From positions 1 to 31,574 of the forward strand of contig CAVPUD010000101.1 in assembly GCA_963708545.1 (NCBI GenBank): a stretch of DNA of 31,574 nt. The letters run 5' to 3'. Numbering within the stretch: the stretch's first letter is position 1; the number at the start of each line of letters is the position of its first letter. The DNA is from Extensimonas sp963708545. GTDB taxonomy: Bacteria > Pseudomonadota > Gammaproteobacteria > Burkholderiales > Burkholderiaceae_C. Both the position numbers and the translations under genes were made by a program. Under the pieces are notes generated by a model. That model ran no database searches. It had not been told where the DNA came from and saw only the letters and a program-made list of their open reading frames with translations. Shown piece after piece: positions 1 to 7,680 of the stretch.

Positions 1-306
1 AAGATTGAGCAGGCCCTTGCCCCAAAAACGCTGGTAGCGCGTGAGCGCAAAGGCCGCGAACGTGCCGAGCACGATGGAGGCGCTGGCCGTCACCAGCGCC
101 ACCTTGAGCGACAGCCACAGACTGCTGAGCACGGCTTCGTCGTGCATCGTCTCGGCGTACCAGCGCAGCGTCCAGCCGCCCCACAGCGTGACCATGCGCG
201 AGTCGTTGAACGAATAGACGACCAGCACCACGATGGGCAGGTAGAGGAACAGATAAACGAGCGCCATCCAGAGCGTGGACAAAGGCAGTAGGCGCTTGGG
301 TTTCAT
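1..306 (-). CDS. spuH: Polyamine ABC transporter, second permease (PotC/PotI/SpuH type), 3' part beyond window
   Basis: Inner-membrane permease subunit of a spermidine/putrescine importer. Only the first 102 codons lie in the window. The translation starts MKPKRLLPLSTLWMALVYLF, giving a first membrane helix followed by a LYLPIVVLVVYSFNDS segment that is characteristic of PotC/PotI permeases. A periplasmic stretch and a second helix region follow, and the last visible codons (ALTRYQRFWGKG) correspond to the start of the cytoplasmic region. The ATG at 306 overlaps the TGA of the preceding permease as ATGA, so translation is probably coupled. It is the last visible gene of the binding protein-ATPase-permease-permease operon. 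The family call is firm; polyamine specificity rests on the neighbouring catabolic genes. Confidence 0.9.
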   Translation of the reverse strand, partial: MKPKRLLPLSTLWMALVYLFLYLPIVVLVVYSFNDSRMVTLWGGWTLRWYAETMHDEAVLSSLWLSLKVALVTASASIVLGTFAAFALTRYQRFWGKGLLNL

Positions 307-1229
307 GATGCCGCCTCCATGACCTTGGTCTGGTAGCGGTTGAAGATCGCGATGGGCACGAGGATGAGCAGCACCATCACGATGGTCACCGCCGCGGCGC
401 GCTGCCAGTCGAGGTTGAGGAAGAACTCGTTCCACATCACGCGGCCGATGTTGAGCACCGAGGGGCCGGCGAGCAGTTCGGGAATCACGTATTCACCCAC
501 TGCGGGGATGAACACGAGCAGCGAGCCCGCGATGATGCCCGCGCGCGACAGCGGCACGGTCACGAGCCAGAAGGTCTTGAGCGGCGTCGCACCCAGATCG
601 GCCGCGGCTTCGAGCAAGCGACCGTCGAGCTTCACGAGCGTCGCATAGAGCGGCAGGATCATGAACGGGATGTAGCCATACACCATGCCGACCATGAACG
701 AGAAAGTGGTGAACATCATGCGCAACGGTGTGTCGATGATGCCGGCCCAGAGCAGAAACTGGTTCACCAGGCCGTTGATGTCGAGCAGGTTCTTCCAGGC
801 GTAGATGCGGATCAGGAAAGAGGTCCAGAACGGCAGCATCACGAGCATCAGCAAGGCCGGGCGCACGGAAGGGTTGGAGCGCGCGAGAAAGTATGCGAAC
901 GGGTAGCCGATCACCAGGCACAGCAGCGTGGTGAGCAGCGCATAGCCGATCGAGGACAGGTAGGTCAGCAGGTAGAGCTGGTCGCGCAGCAGTGCAGAAA
1001 AAGCGCTGAAGCGCAACTGGATGTGCAGCACTTCGTCCTGGAAAGAGGCCAGCGGTTCGAAGCCCACGCCCAGCTCGTTGCTTGCCGACAGGCTGATCTT
1101 GAGCAGGATGAGAAAGGGCGCGAGCAGGAACGCCACGAACCAAAGCTGCGGCAAGGCAATGACGGCCAGGCGCCCGCGGTTGAAAAACCGCCTGCGCCGG
1201 CGCACTTCAGGGGGCTGGACATCTTCCAT
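303..1229 (-). CDS. spuG: Polyamine ABC transporter, first permease (PotB/PotH/SpuG type)
   Basis: Inner-membrane permease of about 308 residues that pairs with the SpuH-type subunit to form the translocation channel. An N-terminal basic stretch (RRRRRFFNRGR) precedes the first hydrophobic helix (LWFVAFLLAPFLILL). Further helices follow, with the binding-protein-dependent transport signature region EAAADLGATPLKTFWLVTVPLS, including the EAA...G motif that contacts the ATPase. I chose the ATG at 1229 rather than the upstream in-frame codon at 1277. It lies 11 bp after the ATPase stop, has an AAGGGA-type ribosome site about 8 nt upstream, and gives the usual family length. The 3' end overlaps the next permease by ATGA. 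Confidence 0.92.
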   Translation of the reverse strand: MEDVQPPEVRRRRRFFNRGRLAVIALPQLWFVAFLLAPFLILLKISLSASNELGVGFEPLASFQDEVLHIQLRFSAFSALLRDQLYLLTYLSSIGYALLTTLLCLVIGYPFAYFLARSNPSVRPALLMLVMLPFWTSFLIRIYAWKNLLDINGLVNQFLLWAGIIDTPLRMMFTTFSFMVGMVYGYIPFMILPLYATLVKLDGRLLEAAADLGATPLKTFWLVTVPLSRAGIIAGSLLVFIPAVGEYVIPELLAGPSVLNIGRVMWNEFFLNLDWQRAAAVTIVMVLLILVPIAIFNRYQTKVMEAAS

Positions 1230-1240
1230 CGCAAGTCCCT

Positions 1241-2362
1241 TTACTCGGCAATGACCATGGGCGCGGTTTCCGACCACTGCGCCGTCACGGCGTCGCCCAC
1301 CTCGAACGGCTCGGCATGGCGGTCGGTGTTCGCAACCGTGACGCGCAGGCGCCGCTGGTTGGGCAACTGCAGTTCGTAGGCCGTGTAGCTGCCCATGTAC
1401 GAGCGCGCGGCGATCTGTCCTTGCACGGCGTTGCTGGATACCTCCTGGTGGCCGTTCTGGAGCGTGATTTTTTCCGGGCGCAGCGCCACCACCAGCGCCA
1501 TGCCCAGCGGGCCCGTAATGCCGTGACCGATGCGAAACAGCACTTCATCGGTCTGCACCTCGCAGTAATCGGGCTCGTCGGTCACGAGCCGGCCCTCGAA
1601 CAGGTTCACGTTGCCGATGAAGTCGGCCACGAAGCGGTTCTTGGGGTGCTCGTACAACTCACTGGGGGTTCCCAGCTGCAAAAAGCGCCCCTCGCGCATC
1701 ACGGCGATGCGGTCGGCCATGGTCATGGCTTCTTCCTGATCGTGCGTGACCAGCACGCAGGTGACACCGACTTTGCGCAGGATGTTGACGATTTCGAGCT
1801 GGGTGCGCTCGCGCAATTTTTTGTCGAGCGCCGCGAGCGGCTCGTCGAGCAGCAGCAGCTTGGGTCGTTTGGCCAGGCTGCGCGCGAGCGCCACGCGCTG
1901 CTGCTGCCCGCCCGAGAGCTGGTGCGGCTTGCGCTTGGCGTAGGGACGCAGCTGCACGAGGTCGAGCATTTCTTCGACGCGCTGCGTCAGCGCAGTCTTT
2001 TCCATACCGTCGCGCCGCAGGCCGAATGCGATGTTGTCGAACACCGTGAGGTGCGGAAACAGCGCGTACGACTGGAACATCATGTTGATCGGCCGCTCGT
2101 AGGGCGGCAGCTCGGTGATGTCCTCGCCCGCGAGAAAGACGCGCCCGCTGGTCGGCGCCTCGAAGCCCGCGAGCATGCGCAAAAGTGTGGATTTGCCGCA
2201 GCCCGAGGAGCCGAGCAGCGCAAAAATTTCGCCACGGGCGATGTCCAGGTCGATCTCGTGGACCGCGACGACTTCGCCGAAGCGTTTGGCCACGGCCGCG
2301 ATGCGCAAAAAAGCCTCGTCGGCTTTTGCAGCGGTGGCGGCTGCAGTGCTGGTTTGTGCCAT
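1241..2362 (-). CDS. spuF: Polyamine ABC transporter ATP-binding protein (PotA/PotG/SpuF type)
   Basis: Cytoplasmic ATPase that powers polyamine import. All nucleotide-binding motifs are intact: Walker A GSSGCGKST near residues 51-59, Q-loop MMFQSYALF near 94-102, signature LSGGQQQR near 149-156, Walker B LLLLDEP near 169-175, and the switch histidine in VTHDQEEA near 207. A C-terminal TOBE-type region follows, starting around NVNLFEGRL. The chosen ATG at 2362 gives 373 residues, the usual PotG size. An open frame continues upstream to 2458, but that extension is unlike the family and falls in the intercistronic region. The gene follows the binding-protein gene by 120 bp and precedes the permease by 11 bp. 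Confidence 0.93.
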   Translation of the reverse strand: MAQTSTAAATAAKADEAFLRIAAVAKRFGEVVAVHEIDLDIARGEIFALLGSSGCGKSTLLRMLAGFEAPTSGRVFLAGEDITELPPYERPINMMFQSYALFPHLTVFDNIAFGLRRDGMEKTALTQRVEEMLDLVQLRPYAKRKPHQLSGGQQQRVALARSLAKRPKLLLLDEPLAALDKKLRERTQLEIVNILRKVGVTCVLVTHDQEEAMTMADRIAVMREGRFLQLGTPSELYEHPKNRFVADFIGNVNLFEGRLVTDEPDYCEVQTDEVLFRIGHGITGPLGMALVVALRPEKITLQNGHQEVSSNAVQGQIAARSYMGSYTAYELQLPNQRRLRVTVANTDRHAEPFEVGDAVTAQWSETAPMVIAE

Positions 2363-2424
2363 GGTGTGACTTCGTGATCCCATCCCGTGCAGGTGGCTGC
2401 CGGTTCGGCTGCGTGCGCAAAGCC

Positions 2425-2454
2425 CTGCCGCACACCCGCGCCCGAGCGCGGCAG
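2425..2454 (-). other. Intercistronic stem-loop between binding protein and ATPase genes
   Basis: Perfect 7-bp inverted repeat, CTGCCGC at 2425-2431 and GCGGCAG at 2448-2454, with a 16-nt GC-rich loop. It lies in the 120-bp gap after the binding-protein stop. No U-run follows on the minus strand, so it does not look like a full terminator. Structures between a binding-protein gene and its ABC genes commonly allow higher expression of the binding protein by stabilising or partly terminating the transcript. That role is inferred here. Confidence 0.35.
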
Positions 2455-2482
2455 CCACCCCTCTTTTTCTTTTCTTCTTTTC

Positions 2483-3652
2483 TTACAGCCCCGTCTTGAA
2501 CTTGGTGTAGAGGCGCGTCACCAGACGGCGCTCCTCGCTGCTATAGACCTTGGGCGCAATGAGCTTGCCCATCATCTCGGGCGTAAGAAAGACGTAGTCG
2601 TTGTCTTTCACGCGCGGCAACACGAACGGGATGGATGCGGGCACCGGGTTGGCGTAATACACGGTATTGGAATCGGCCGCGACGACTTTGGGCTGCAGTC
2701 GGTAGTTGATGAATTTGTGCGCATTCTCGGCGTGCTTGGCATCGGCAGGGATGGCCATGGTGTCGATGAAGATCACCGCGCCGTGCGTGGGCGGGAAGAC
2801 CTTGATGTTCACGCCGTTCTTGGCTTCCTTGGCGCGGTGCGCGGCAATGCCCATGTCGCCCGACCAGCCGAGCGAGGCACAAAGGTTGCCACCCGCGAGG
2901 TCGTTGATGTAGCCGCTCGAGGAGAGCTGGCTCACGTTGGGGCGGATTTTTTGCAGCATGTCCCAGGCCTTCTGGTAGTCGGCCGGTTTGTTGCTGTTTT
3001 GCGGGATGCGCAGGTAGTTGAACGCCGCCTCCATGATGTCGCCGCCCGAATCGAGGAACGAGATACCGCAACTTTTGAGCTTGTTGGCGTACGTGGGGTT
3101 GAAGATCAATTCAAAAGGGTTGTCGGGCATGGGCGTGTCGCCCAGGGCCTTCTTGACCTTGTCCACGTTGATCCCCACGGTGGTGTAGCCCCACATCCAC
3201 GGAACCAGGTATTTGTTGCCCGGATCGACGGCCGCAAGCTGCTTCATCAACTCAGGGTCGAGGTTTTGGTAATTCGGAATCTTGGACTTGTCGATCGGCT
3301 GGAACAAACCACCCTTGAGTTCGATGGCAGCCCAATTCGACGAAGGCACGACGATGTCGTAGCCGGTGTCTCCGGCAACCAGCTTGGCAAACAGCGTCTC
3401 GTTCGAGTCGAAGGTGTCGTAGCGCACCTTGATGCCGGACTGTTTTTCGAAGTCCGGGACCGTGGTCGGGGCGATGTAGTCCGACCAGTTGTAGATGTTC
3501 AGCACCTTGTCTTGGGCCTGCGCGGGCGCTGTCGCAAACACGGCCAACGCCGCCGCGCTCACCGCGAAGACGCCCAGCAATTTGCGCGCCAACGATGGTT
3601 TGGGTTTCTTGCCAGCCGGAAGCGGCCGGGGGATGCATATAGAACGAGACAT
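2483..3652 (-). CDS. spuD: Polyamine ABC transporter periplasmic substrate-binding protein (PotF/SpuD/SpuE type)
   Basis: Exported binding protein that captures putrescine or spermidine and delivers it to the permeases. A signal peptide is visible: a basic n-region, the hydrophobic stretch LLGVFAVSAAALAVFA and a likely AQA cut before QDKVLNIYNWSDYI. That mature start, with NIYNWSDYI and a later VPWMWGYTTVGIN, is typical of the PotF/PotD fold. Length is 389 residues with an intact C-terminus. The ATG at 3652 was chosen because GGAGGAG lies 5 nt upstream; the open frame to 3697 would bypass that site. The n-region is unusually long, about 24 residues before the hydrophobic core. Only one binding-protein gene is present, while the Pseudomonas spu cluster has two (spuD, spuE), so the exact orthologue and ligand cannot be settled by reading. 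Confidence 0.93.
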   Translation of the reverse strand: MSRSICIPRPLPAGKKPKPSLARKLLGVFAVSAAALAVFATAPAQAQDKVLNIYNWSDYIAPTTVPDFEKQSGIKVRYDTFDSNETLFAKLVAGDTGYDIVVPSSNWAAIELKGGLFQPIDKSKIPNYQNLDPELMKQLAAVDPGNKYLVPWMWGYTTVGINVDKVKKALGDTPMPDNPFELIFNPTYANKLKSCGISFLDSGGDIMEAAFNYLRIPQNSNKPADYQKAWDMLQKIRPNVSQLSSSGYINDLAGGNLCASLGWSGDMGIAAHRAKEAKNGVNIKVFPPTHGAVIFIDTMAIPADAKHAENAHKFINYRLQPKVVAADSNTVYYANPVPASIPFVLPRVKDNDYVFLTPEMMGKLIAPKVYSSEERRLVTRLYTKFKTGL

Positions 3653-3657
3653 CGAAG

Positions 3658-3664
3658 CTCCTCC
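3658..3664 (-). promoter_or_regulatory. Strong ribosome binding site for spuD
   Basis: GGAGGAG on the minus strand, 5 nt before the ATG at 3652. It is the best Shine-Dalgarno sequence I saw in the window and fixes the start of the binding-protein gene. It fits the high expression expected for a periplasmic binding protein. Confidence 0.8.
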
Positions 3665-3720
3665 AAAAAGGAAAAGGGGTGGGACGGCAAAAAGCATGCA
3701 ATAGAAATGCCAGGGCGGGT

Positions 3721-5121
3721 TTATAGCAGCCCGTCCGCACGCAAACCAGCCAGTGTGTCATCCAAACTACGGCGGATGCGACGCACCATTTCGTCGATGT
3801 CCTCGTGCGTCATGACGAGCGGCGGCGCGATGATCATGCGCTCTTCGACGGCGCGCATCACCACGCCGTTTTGGAAGCAATGGTCACGGCAGCGGTAGCC
3901 CACGCCGAGCTCGGCGTCGAACAGCGTGCGGCTGGCCTTGTCCTTGTAGAGCACCAGCCCGGCCACCATGCCCAGCGACTGCACATCGCCCACGAGCGGA
4001 TGGTCGGCAAGCGTGCCGAAAGCGCGCTCCAGATAGCGCGCCAGGTCTTGCGCCACGCGCTCGACCACGCCCTCGGCGCGCATGGCCTGCACATTGGCCA
4101 AGGCGACGGCGCAGCAGGTCGGATGGCCCGAATACGTGAAGCCATGCTGGAACTCGCCACCGCGCTCGATCAATACCTGGGCGATGCGCTCGCCCACGAG
4201 CACACCGCCCAGCGGCAGATAGCCCGAAGTAACGCCCTTGGCAAAGGTGATGAGGTCGGGCCGCGTGCCTATGTGCGGGTGTTGGCAGCCAAACCAGTGG
4301 CCCAGGCGCCCGAAGCCGCAAATCACCTCGTCGGAAACGAGCAGGATGCCGTAGTGGTCGCAGATGCGCTGGATTTCGGGCCAGTAGCTCGCAGGCGGGA
4401 TGATGACGCCGCCCGCGCCCTGCACCGGCTCGCCGATGAAGGCGGCAACGTTTTCGGGGCCCAGCTCGCGGATCTTGGCTTCGAGCCACGAGGCCGCGCG
4501 CAGGCCAAAGTGCTCGGCGCTCTCGCCCGCGTGGCCATGCTGCAGCTGGTAGGGCTGGTCGATGTGCACGATGCCGGGAATCGGCAGGTCGCCCTGTGCG
4601 TGCATGCCGCTCATGCCGCCCAGCGAGGCGCCGCCCAGCGTGCTGCCGTGGTAGGCGTTGCGCCGGCTGATGATGGTCTTGCGCCGGGGCTGGCCCATCA
4701 AGTCCCAATAGCGGCGCACCAGGCGGATGATGGTGTCGTTGCCCTCGGAGCCCGAATTGGTAAAGAACACGTGCTGAAAGCCGGGCGGCGCGATCTCGGT
4801 CAGCAAGGCGGCGAGCTCGATTGCCGGCACCGTGGTGGTTTTGAAGAAGGCGTTGTAAAACGGCAGGGTCTGCATTTGCCGCGCTGCGGCATCGACGAGG
4901 TCTTGCCGGCCGTAGCCTAGGTTCACGCACCACAGGCCCGACATGCCGTCGATGATCTCGTTGCCGTCGGAGTCCCAGATGCGCACGCCCTCGCCGCGCA
5001 CGATGATGCGCGTGCCGCTGGCGTTGAGGCTTTGCGTGTCGGTGAAGGGGTGCAGATGGTGCGCGGCATCTTGCGCGCGCAGCGCGGCGGTATCGAAGCG
5101 GGGCAGGTCGGAAGATGGCAT
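3721..5121 (-). CDS. spuC: Class III aminotransferase, putrescine/polyamine:pyruvate type (SpuC)
   Basis: PLP-dependent omega-aminotransferase of 466 residues, predicted to move the terminal amino group of putrescine or a related diamine to pyruvate. Visible motifs are GLWCVNLGYGR near 62-72, the phosphate-binding NSGSE near 122-126, the AYHGST segment near 156-161, the PLP aspartate in SDEV near 264, and the Schiff-base lysine in FAKGVTSGYLPLGG near 295. No motif is missing. The gene lies between the glutamylpolyamine synthetase gene (57 bp gap) and the binding-protein gene (68 bp gap), which is exactly the position of spuC in the Pseudomonas spu cluster. Substrate is inferred from that synteny; related enzymes act on beta-alanine or other amines. 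Confidence 0.9.
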   Translation of the reverse strand: MPSSDLPRFDTAALRAQDAAHHLHPFTDTQSLNASGTRIIVRGEGVRIWDSDGNEIIDGMSGLWCVNLGYGRQDLVDAAARQMQTLPFYNAFFKTTTVPAIELAALLTEIAPPGFQHVFFTNSGSEGNDTIIRLVRRYWDLMGQPRRKTIISRRNAYHGSTLGGASLGGMSGMHAQGDLPIPGIVHIDQPYQLQHGHAGESAEHFGLRAASWLEAKIRELGPENVAAFIGEPVQGAGGVIIPPASYWPEIQRICDHYGILLVSDEVICGFGRLGHWFGCQHPHIGTRPDLITFAKGVTSGYLPLGGVLVGERIAQVLIERGGEFQHGFTYSGHPTCCAVALANVQAMRAEGVVERVAQDLARYLERAFGTLADHPLVGDVQSLGMVAGLVLYKDKASRTLFDAELGVGYRCRDHCFQNGVVMRAVEERMIIAPPLVMTHEDIDEMVRRIRRSLDDTLAGLRADGLL

Positions 5122-5178
5122 GGAGAGCTCCAGCAGACAGGAAAATGGCGTGGCGCGTCAGAAGGTGTTCATGCCTTC

Positions 5179-6586
5179 TCAGACATGCAGCAGCAGGTGC
5201 TCGCGCTCCCAGGGGCTGATGACCTTCATGAACTCGGCGTATTCGCTCATCTTCACGGCCTTGTAGATGCCGCAAAAGCGCTTGCCCAGCAGCTGCGCGA
5301 CTTCGGGCACCTCGTCGAGCAAGCGCACCGATTCGGACAGGCTTTGCGGCAGCGGCGTGGCATTGGGGTGGTTGTAGGCGTTGCCCGTCATTTCTGGCAG
5401 CGCCTCGATTTTTTCCATCATTCCGAGGTAGCCGCAGGCCAAGCTCGCGGCCAGGGCCACGTAAGGGTTGGCGTCGGCGCCAATCACGCGGTTTTCCACG
5501 CGCCGGTTGGCGGCGTTGGAGTTGGGCACGCGTATGCCCACGGTGCGGTTGTCGGCGCCCCATTCGACATTGGTCGGCGCGGCCGTGTTGGCCACGAGGC
5601 GACGGTACGAGTTCACGTAGGGCGCCAGGAATGCCATCACGTAAGGGATGTATTTCTGCAAGCCGCCGATGTAGTGGAAGAACTGCGCCGAGGGCGTGCC
5701 ATCGGAGTTGCTGAAGATGTTGCGCCGCGTGCCGCGCTCGACCACGCTTTGGTGCACGTGCATCGCGCTGCCGGGCTCGCCCGCCATGGGCTTGGCCATG
5801 AAGGTAGCGAACATGTTGTGCCGCATCGCGGCCTCACGGATCGTGCGCTTGAAGAAAAACACCTTGTCGGCCAGGTCGAGCGGGTTGCCGTGCAGGAAGT
5901 TGATCTCCATCTGTCCCGCGCCGATTTCATGGATCAAGCGTATCGACGTCGAGGTCCATCGCGTCGCAGTAGTCGTAGATGTCCTCGAACAGCGGATCGA
6001 ACTCGTTGACGGCGTCTATGCTGTAGTGCTGGCGCGAGGTCTCGGCGCGGCCCGAGCGGCCTATGGGCGGGCGCAGCGGCTGGTCGGGGTCGGTGTTCTT
6101 GTCCACGAGGTAGAACTCGAGCTCGGGCGCGACCACGGGCTCCCAGCCCTGCGCATGGAACAGCTCTATGACTTTTTTGAGCACGGTGCGCGGCGCGTAA
6201 TCGACGGGCGCGCCGTCCTTGAAGTAGCAATCGTGGATCACCTGCGCCGTAGGGTCGGTAGCCCAGGGCACGACGCGCGCGGTGCTCGGGTCTGGCACGA
6301 GGTTCATGTCGCGGTCGGTGTTCGCGATCAAGGTGTCGAGCTGCGGATCGTCGGGCCAGTTACCCGTCACTGTGAGGCCGATGATGCTCTCGGGCAGGCG
6401 CATGCCGCGGTCTTCGGTGAATTTGTTGCGCGGCAGGATTTTGCCGCGCGCCACGCCCGTGAGGTCGGGCACCAGGCATTCGATCTCGGTGATGCGCCGC
6501 TCGTTGAGCCAGCGTTCGAGGTCATTGAAAGTCCAGTGTTTGCGGCCATCCAAAGATGTGTTGATGGTGTTTGATTCAGAAGTCAT
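5179..6586 (-). pseudogene. spuB: Gamma-glutamylpolyamine synthetase (PuuA/SpuB, glutamine synthetase family), frameshifted
   Basis: Would ligate glutamate to putrescine or another polyamine using ATP, the first step of the glutamylated putrescine pathway. The N-terminal frame (6586 down to about 5938) encodes the beta-grasp domain and ends ...DLDVDTLDP followed by a stop. The C-terminal frame (about 5937 to 5179) continues IHEIGAGQMEINF and carries the catalytic glutamine-synthetase domain, including KPMAGEPGSAMHVHQS, NVEWGADNRTVGIRVP and RRVENRVIGADANPY. Removing one T from the codon CTTG (plus-strand AA at 5936-5937) restores DTLIHEIG and a single protein of about 468 residues, the PuuA length. 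The break falls in the conserved HE...QMEINF region, so neither half should work alone. It may be a true mutation or a one-base sequencing error; everything else in the gene looks conserved. Confidence 0.88.
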
Positions 6587-6625
6587 GGTCGTGCCTGCAA
6601 AGAAAAACGGGGGTCAGTGGCGAGG

Positions 6626-7390
6626 TCAATGTGCGGCGCCGCGCTGGGCATAACGCCTGCACGCATCGCCGAAAGCGGCAAACAGTTTGCGCGAGACTGG
6701 GTCCTGCGCCGCGCGCCATTCAGGGTGCCACTGCACGGCCAGCAAAAAGCCCGGCGCACTGCGGTGGCGGTAGGCCTCTATGAGCCCGTCGGGCGCAGTG
6801 GCTTCGGCGACCAGGTCGGGCGCGAGCCTGTCTATGCCCTGTCCGTGCAGGCTGTTGACCTGCCAGGTCGAGGTGCCCAGCAGGGTCTCGAGCCAGCCGC
6901 CGGGCGTGGCGTGCACGGCGTGCGTGGGGGCGTATTGCGCGTCGATGTCGGCGTCTGCGTCCTCGCGGTGGTCGGCGTAGCCGGGCGTGCGGTGCACCTC
7001 TTGCAGCAAGGTGCCGCCGAGCGCGACGTTGACCTCCTGAAAGCCGCGGCAGATGCCGAACACGGGCACGCCGCGCGCAATCGCCGCGCGGATCAGCGGC
7101 AAGGTGGTGGCATCACGCGCCGGGTCGGCCGGCGAGTCGGGGCGCGTGAGCGCATGGCCATAGTGGTGCGGCTCGATGTTCGAGGGTGAACCCGTGAAGA
7201 CGATGCCGTGCACGCGCTCCAGCAGCGCATCCAGCGGCAGCCGTGCCCCGAGCGCCGGCAGCAACAAGGGCAGACAGCCCGAAAGATCGAACACCGGGTC
7301 CACGTATTTCTGCGTGACCGCGTAGGTCGGGTGGCCGGCCAGCATCTTGAGGTCGGTGGACACGGCCACCAAGGGGGTCTCTGTCGTCAT
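6626..7390 (-). CDS. spuA: Gamma-glutamyl-gamma-aminobutyrate hydrolase (PuuD/SpuA, class I glutamine amidotransferase fold)
   Basis: Cytoplasmic hydrolase that releases GABA and glutamate from gamma-glutamyl-GABA in glutamylated putrescine breakdown. The triad is visible: nucleophilic cysteine in GICRGFQEVN, histidine in VQWHPEW and the glutamate two residues later. FTGSPSNIEPHHY and VNSLHGQGI are also typical of PuuD. The ATG at 7390 gives 254 residues, matching E. coli PuuD; the open frame to 7501 would add 37 unrelated residues. No good Shine-Dalgarno sequence was found, and GTG at 7399 is an alternative start. It is the first gene of the spuA-spuB-spuC-transport block, 39 bp ahead of spuB. 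The promoter must lie in the repeat-rich region upstream. Confidence 0.92.
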   Translation of the reverse strand: MTTETPLVAVSTDLKMLAGHPTYAVTQKYVDPVFDLSGCLPLLLPALGARLPLDALLERVHGIVFTGSPSNIEPHHYGHALTRPDSPADPARDATTLPLIRAAIARGVPVFGICRGFQEVNVALGGTLLQEVHRTPGYADHREDADADIDAQYAPTHAVHATPGGWLETLLGTSTWQVNSLHGQGIDRLAPDLVAEATAPDGLIEAYRHRSAPGFLLAVQWHPEWRAAQDPVSRKLFAAFGDACRRYAQRGAAH

Positions 7391-7482
7391 GTCGTTCACG
7401 TTCGAAGGTGCGTGGACAAATTCTCGTACAAGCCAAAAAACCCAGGGTTTCCCACTGGTGACGAAGACTACGTGATTCCAAT

Positions 7483-7505
7483 GTAAGTGAAATATGGGCA
7501 CTTAC
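7483..7505. promoter_or_regulatory. Palindrome upstream of spuA, possible operator
   Basis: GTAAGTG at 7483-7489 and CACTTAC at 7499-7505 form a perfect 7-bp inverted repeat with a 9-bp AT-rich spacer, about 95 bp before the spuA start. The size and symmetry suit a dimeric regulator controlling spuA. No regulator gene lies in the window to link it to, so this is only a candidate. Confidence 0.35.
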
Positions 7506-7544
7506 GGCAGAGCCACTATGGCCTTTTACGATGGTGTCTTGTAG

Positions 7545-7590
7545 CGCGCCAGTCGCCGAGCCATCGTCCCGCGTCCTAATGAACAATCTG
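7545..7590 (+). repeat. Solo end copy of the element seen at 11726-11910
   Basis: The 46 bp from CGCGCCAGTCGCC to AATGAACAATCTG match 11859-11904 with four differences. The matching stretch is one terminus of the larger element. No clear opposite terminus was found nearby, so this is probably a truncated copy. The next element begins 4 bp further on. Confidence 0.65.
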
Positions 7591-7593
7591 GCT

Positions 7594-7671
7594 GGACTTA
7601 CGCAAACAAGGATGCAGCGAGGTGTTTTTCCATGGGACGAACGCCTTGCCTAACCCCGATTTGCGTAAGTC
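7594..7671. mobile_element. Miniature element or IS remnant bounded by GACTTACGCAAA inverted repeats
   Basis: GACTTACGCAAA at 7595-7606 and TTTGCGTAAGTC at 7660-7671 are perfect 12-bp inverted repeats around 53 bp with no coding potential. The arrangement looks like the two ends of an insertion sequence left after internal deletion, or a very small non-autonomous element. It sits 9 bp from the puuB stop codon. Family and target-site duplication are not evident by eye. Confidence 0.5.
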
Positions 7672-7680
7672 GAGTCTGAG

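Larger units (their letters stand above)
7391..7680. other. 290-bp repeat-rich intergenic region upstream of spuA
   Basis: No gene is seen here. From spuA outward it holds about 90 bp of ordinary sequence, the GTAAGTG/CACTTAC palindrome, a 46-bp copy of the end of the element found at 11726-11910, and the 12-bp GACTTACGCAAA inverted repeat pair. Base composition is less GC-rich than the flanking genes. The promoter for spuA must lie here unless transcription continues from puuB. I could not assign convincing -35/-10 boxes. Confidence 0.6.

Noticed and set aside
2461..2490. T-rich tract (ctctttttcttttcttctttt) as a terminator on plus
   Set aside because: No gene is transcribed on plus here, and the adjacent 7-bp stem is not placed to make a terminator for minus transcripts.
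2387..3898. A plus-strand 503-codon open frame opposite the polyamine-binding protein gene
   Set aside because: Antisense shadow; the minus-strand binding protein has a signal peptide, a strong ribosome site and full family similarity.
5927..5945. Programmed frameshifting or a natural split of spuB into two proteins
   Set aside because: No slippery heptamer or known shift signal is visible at CTT GAT CCA TGA, and the break falls inside a conserved catalytic segment, so a mutation or sequence error is simpler.
7439..7458. Possible left terminus matching the solo element end at 7545-7590
   Set aside because: AACCCAGGGTTTCCCACTGG only loosely resembles AACCCAGGTTGTCCATTAGG and lies in the wrong arrangement for a clear element, so it is probably chance.
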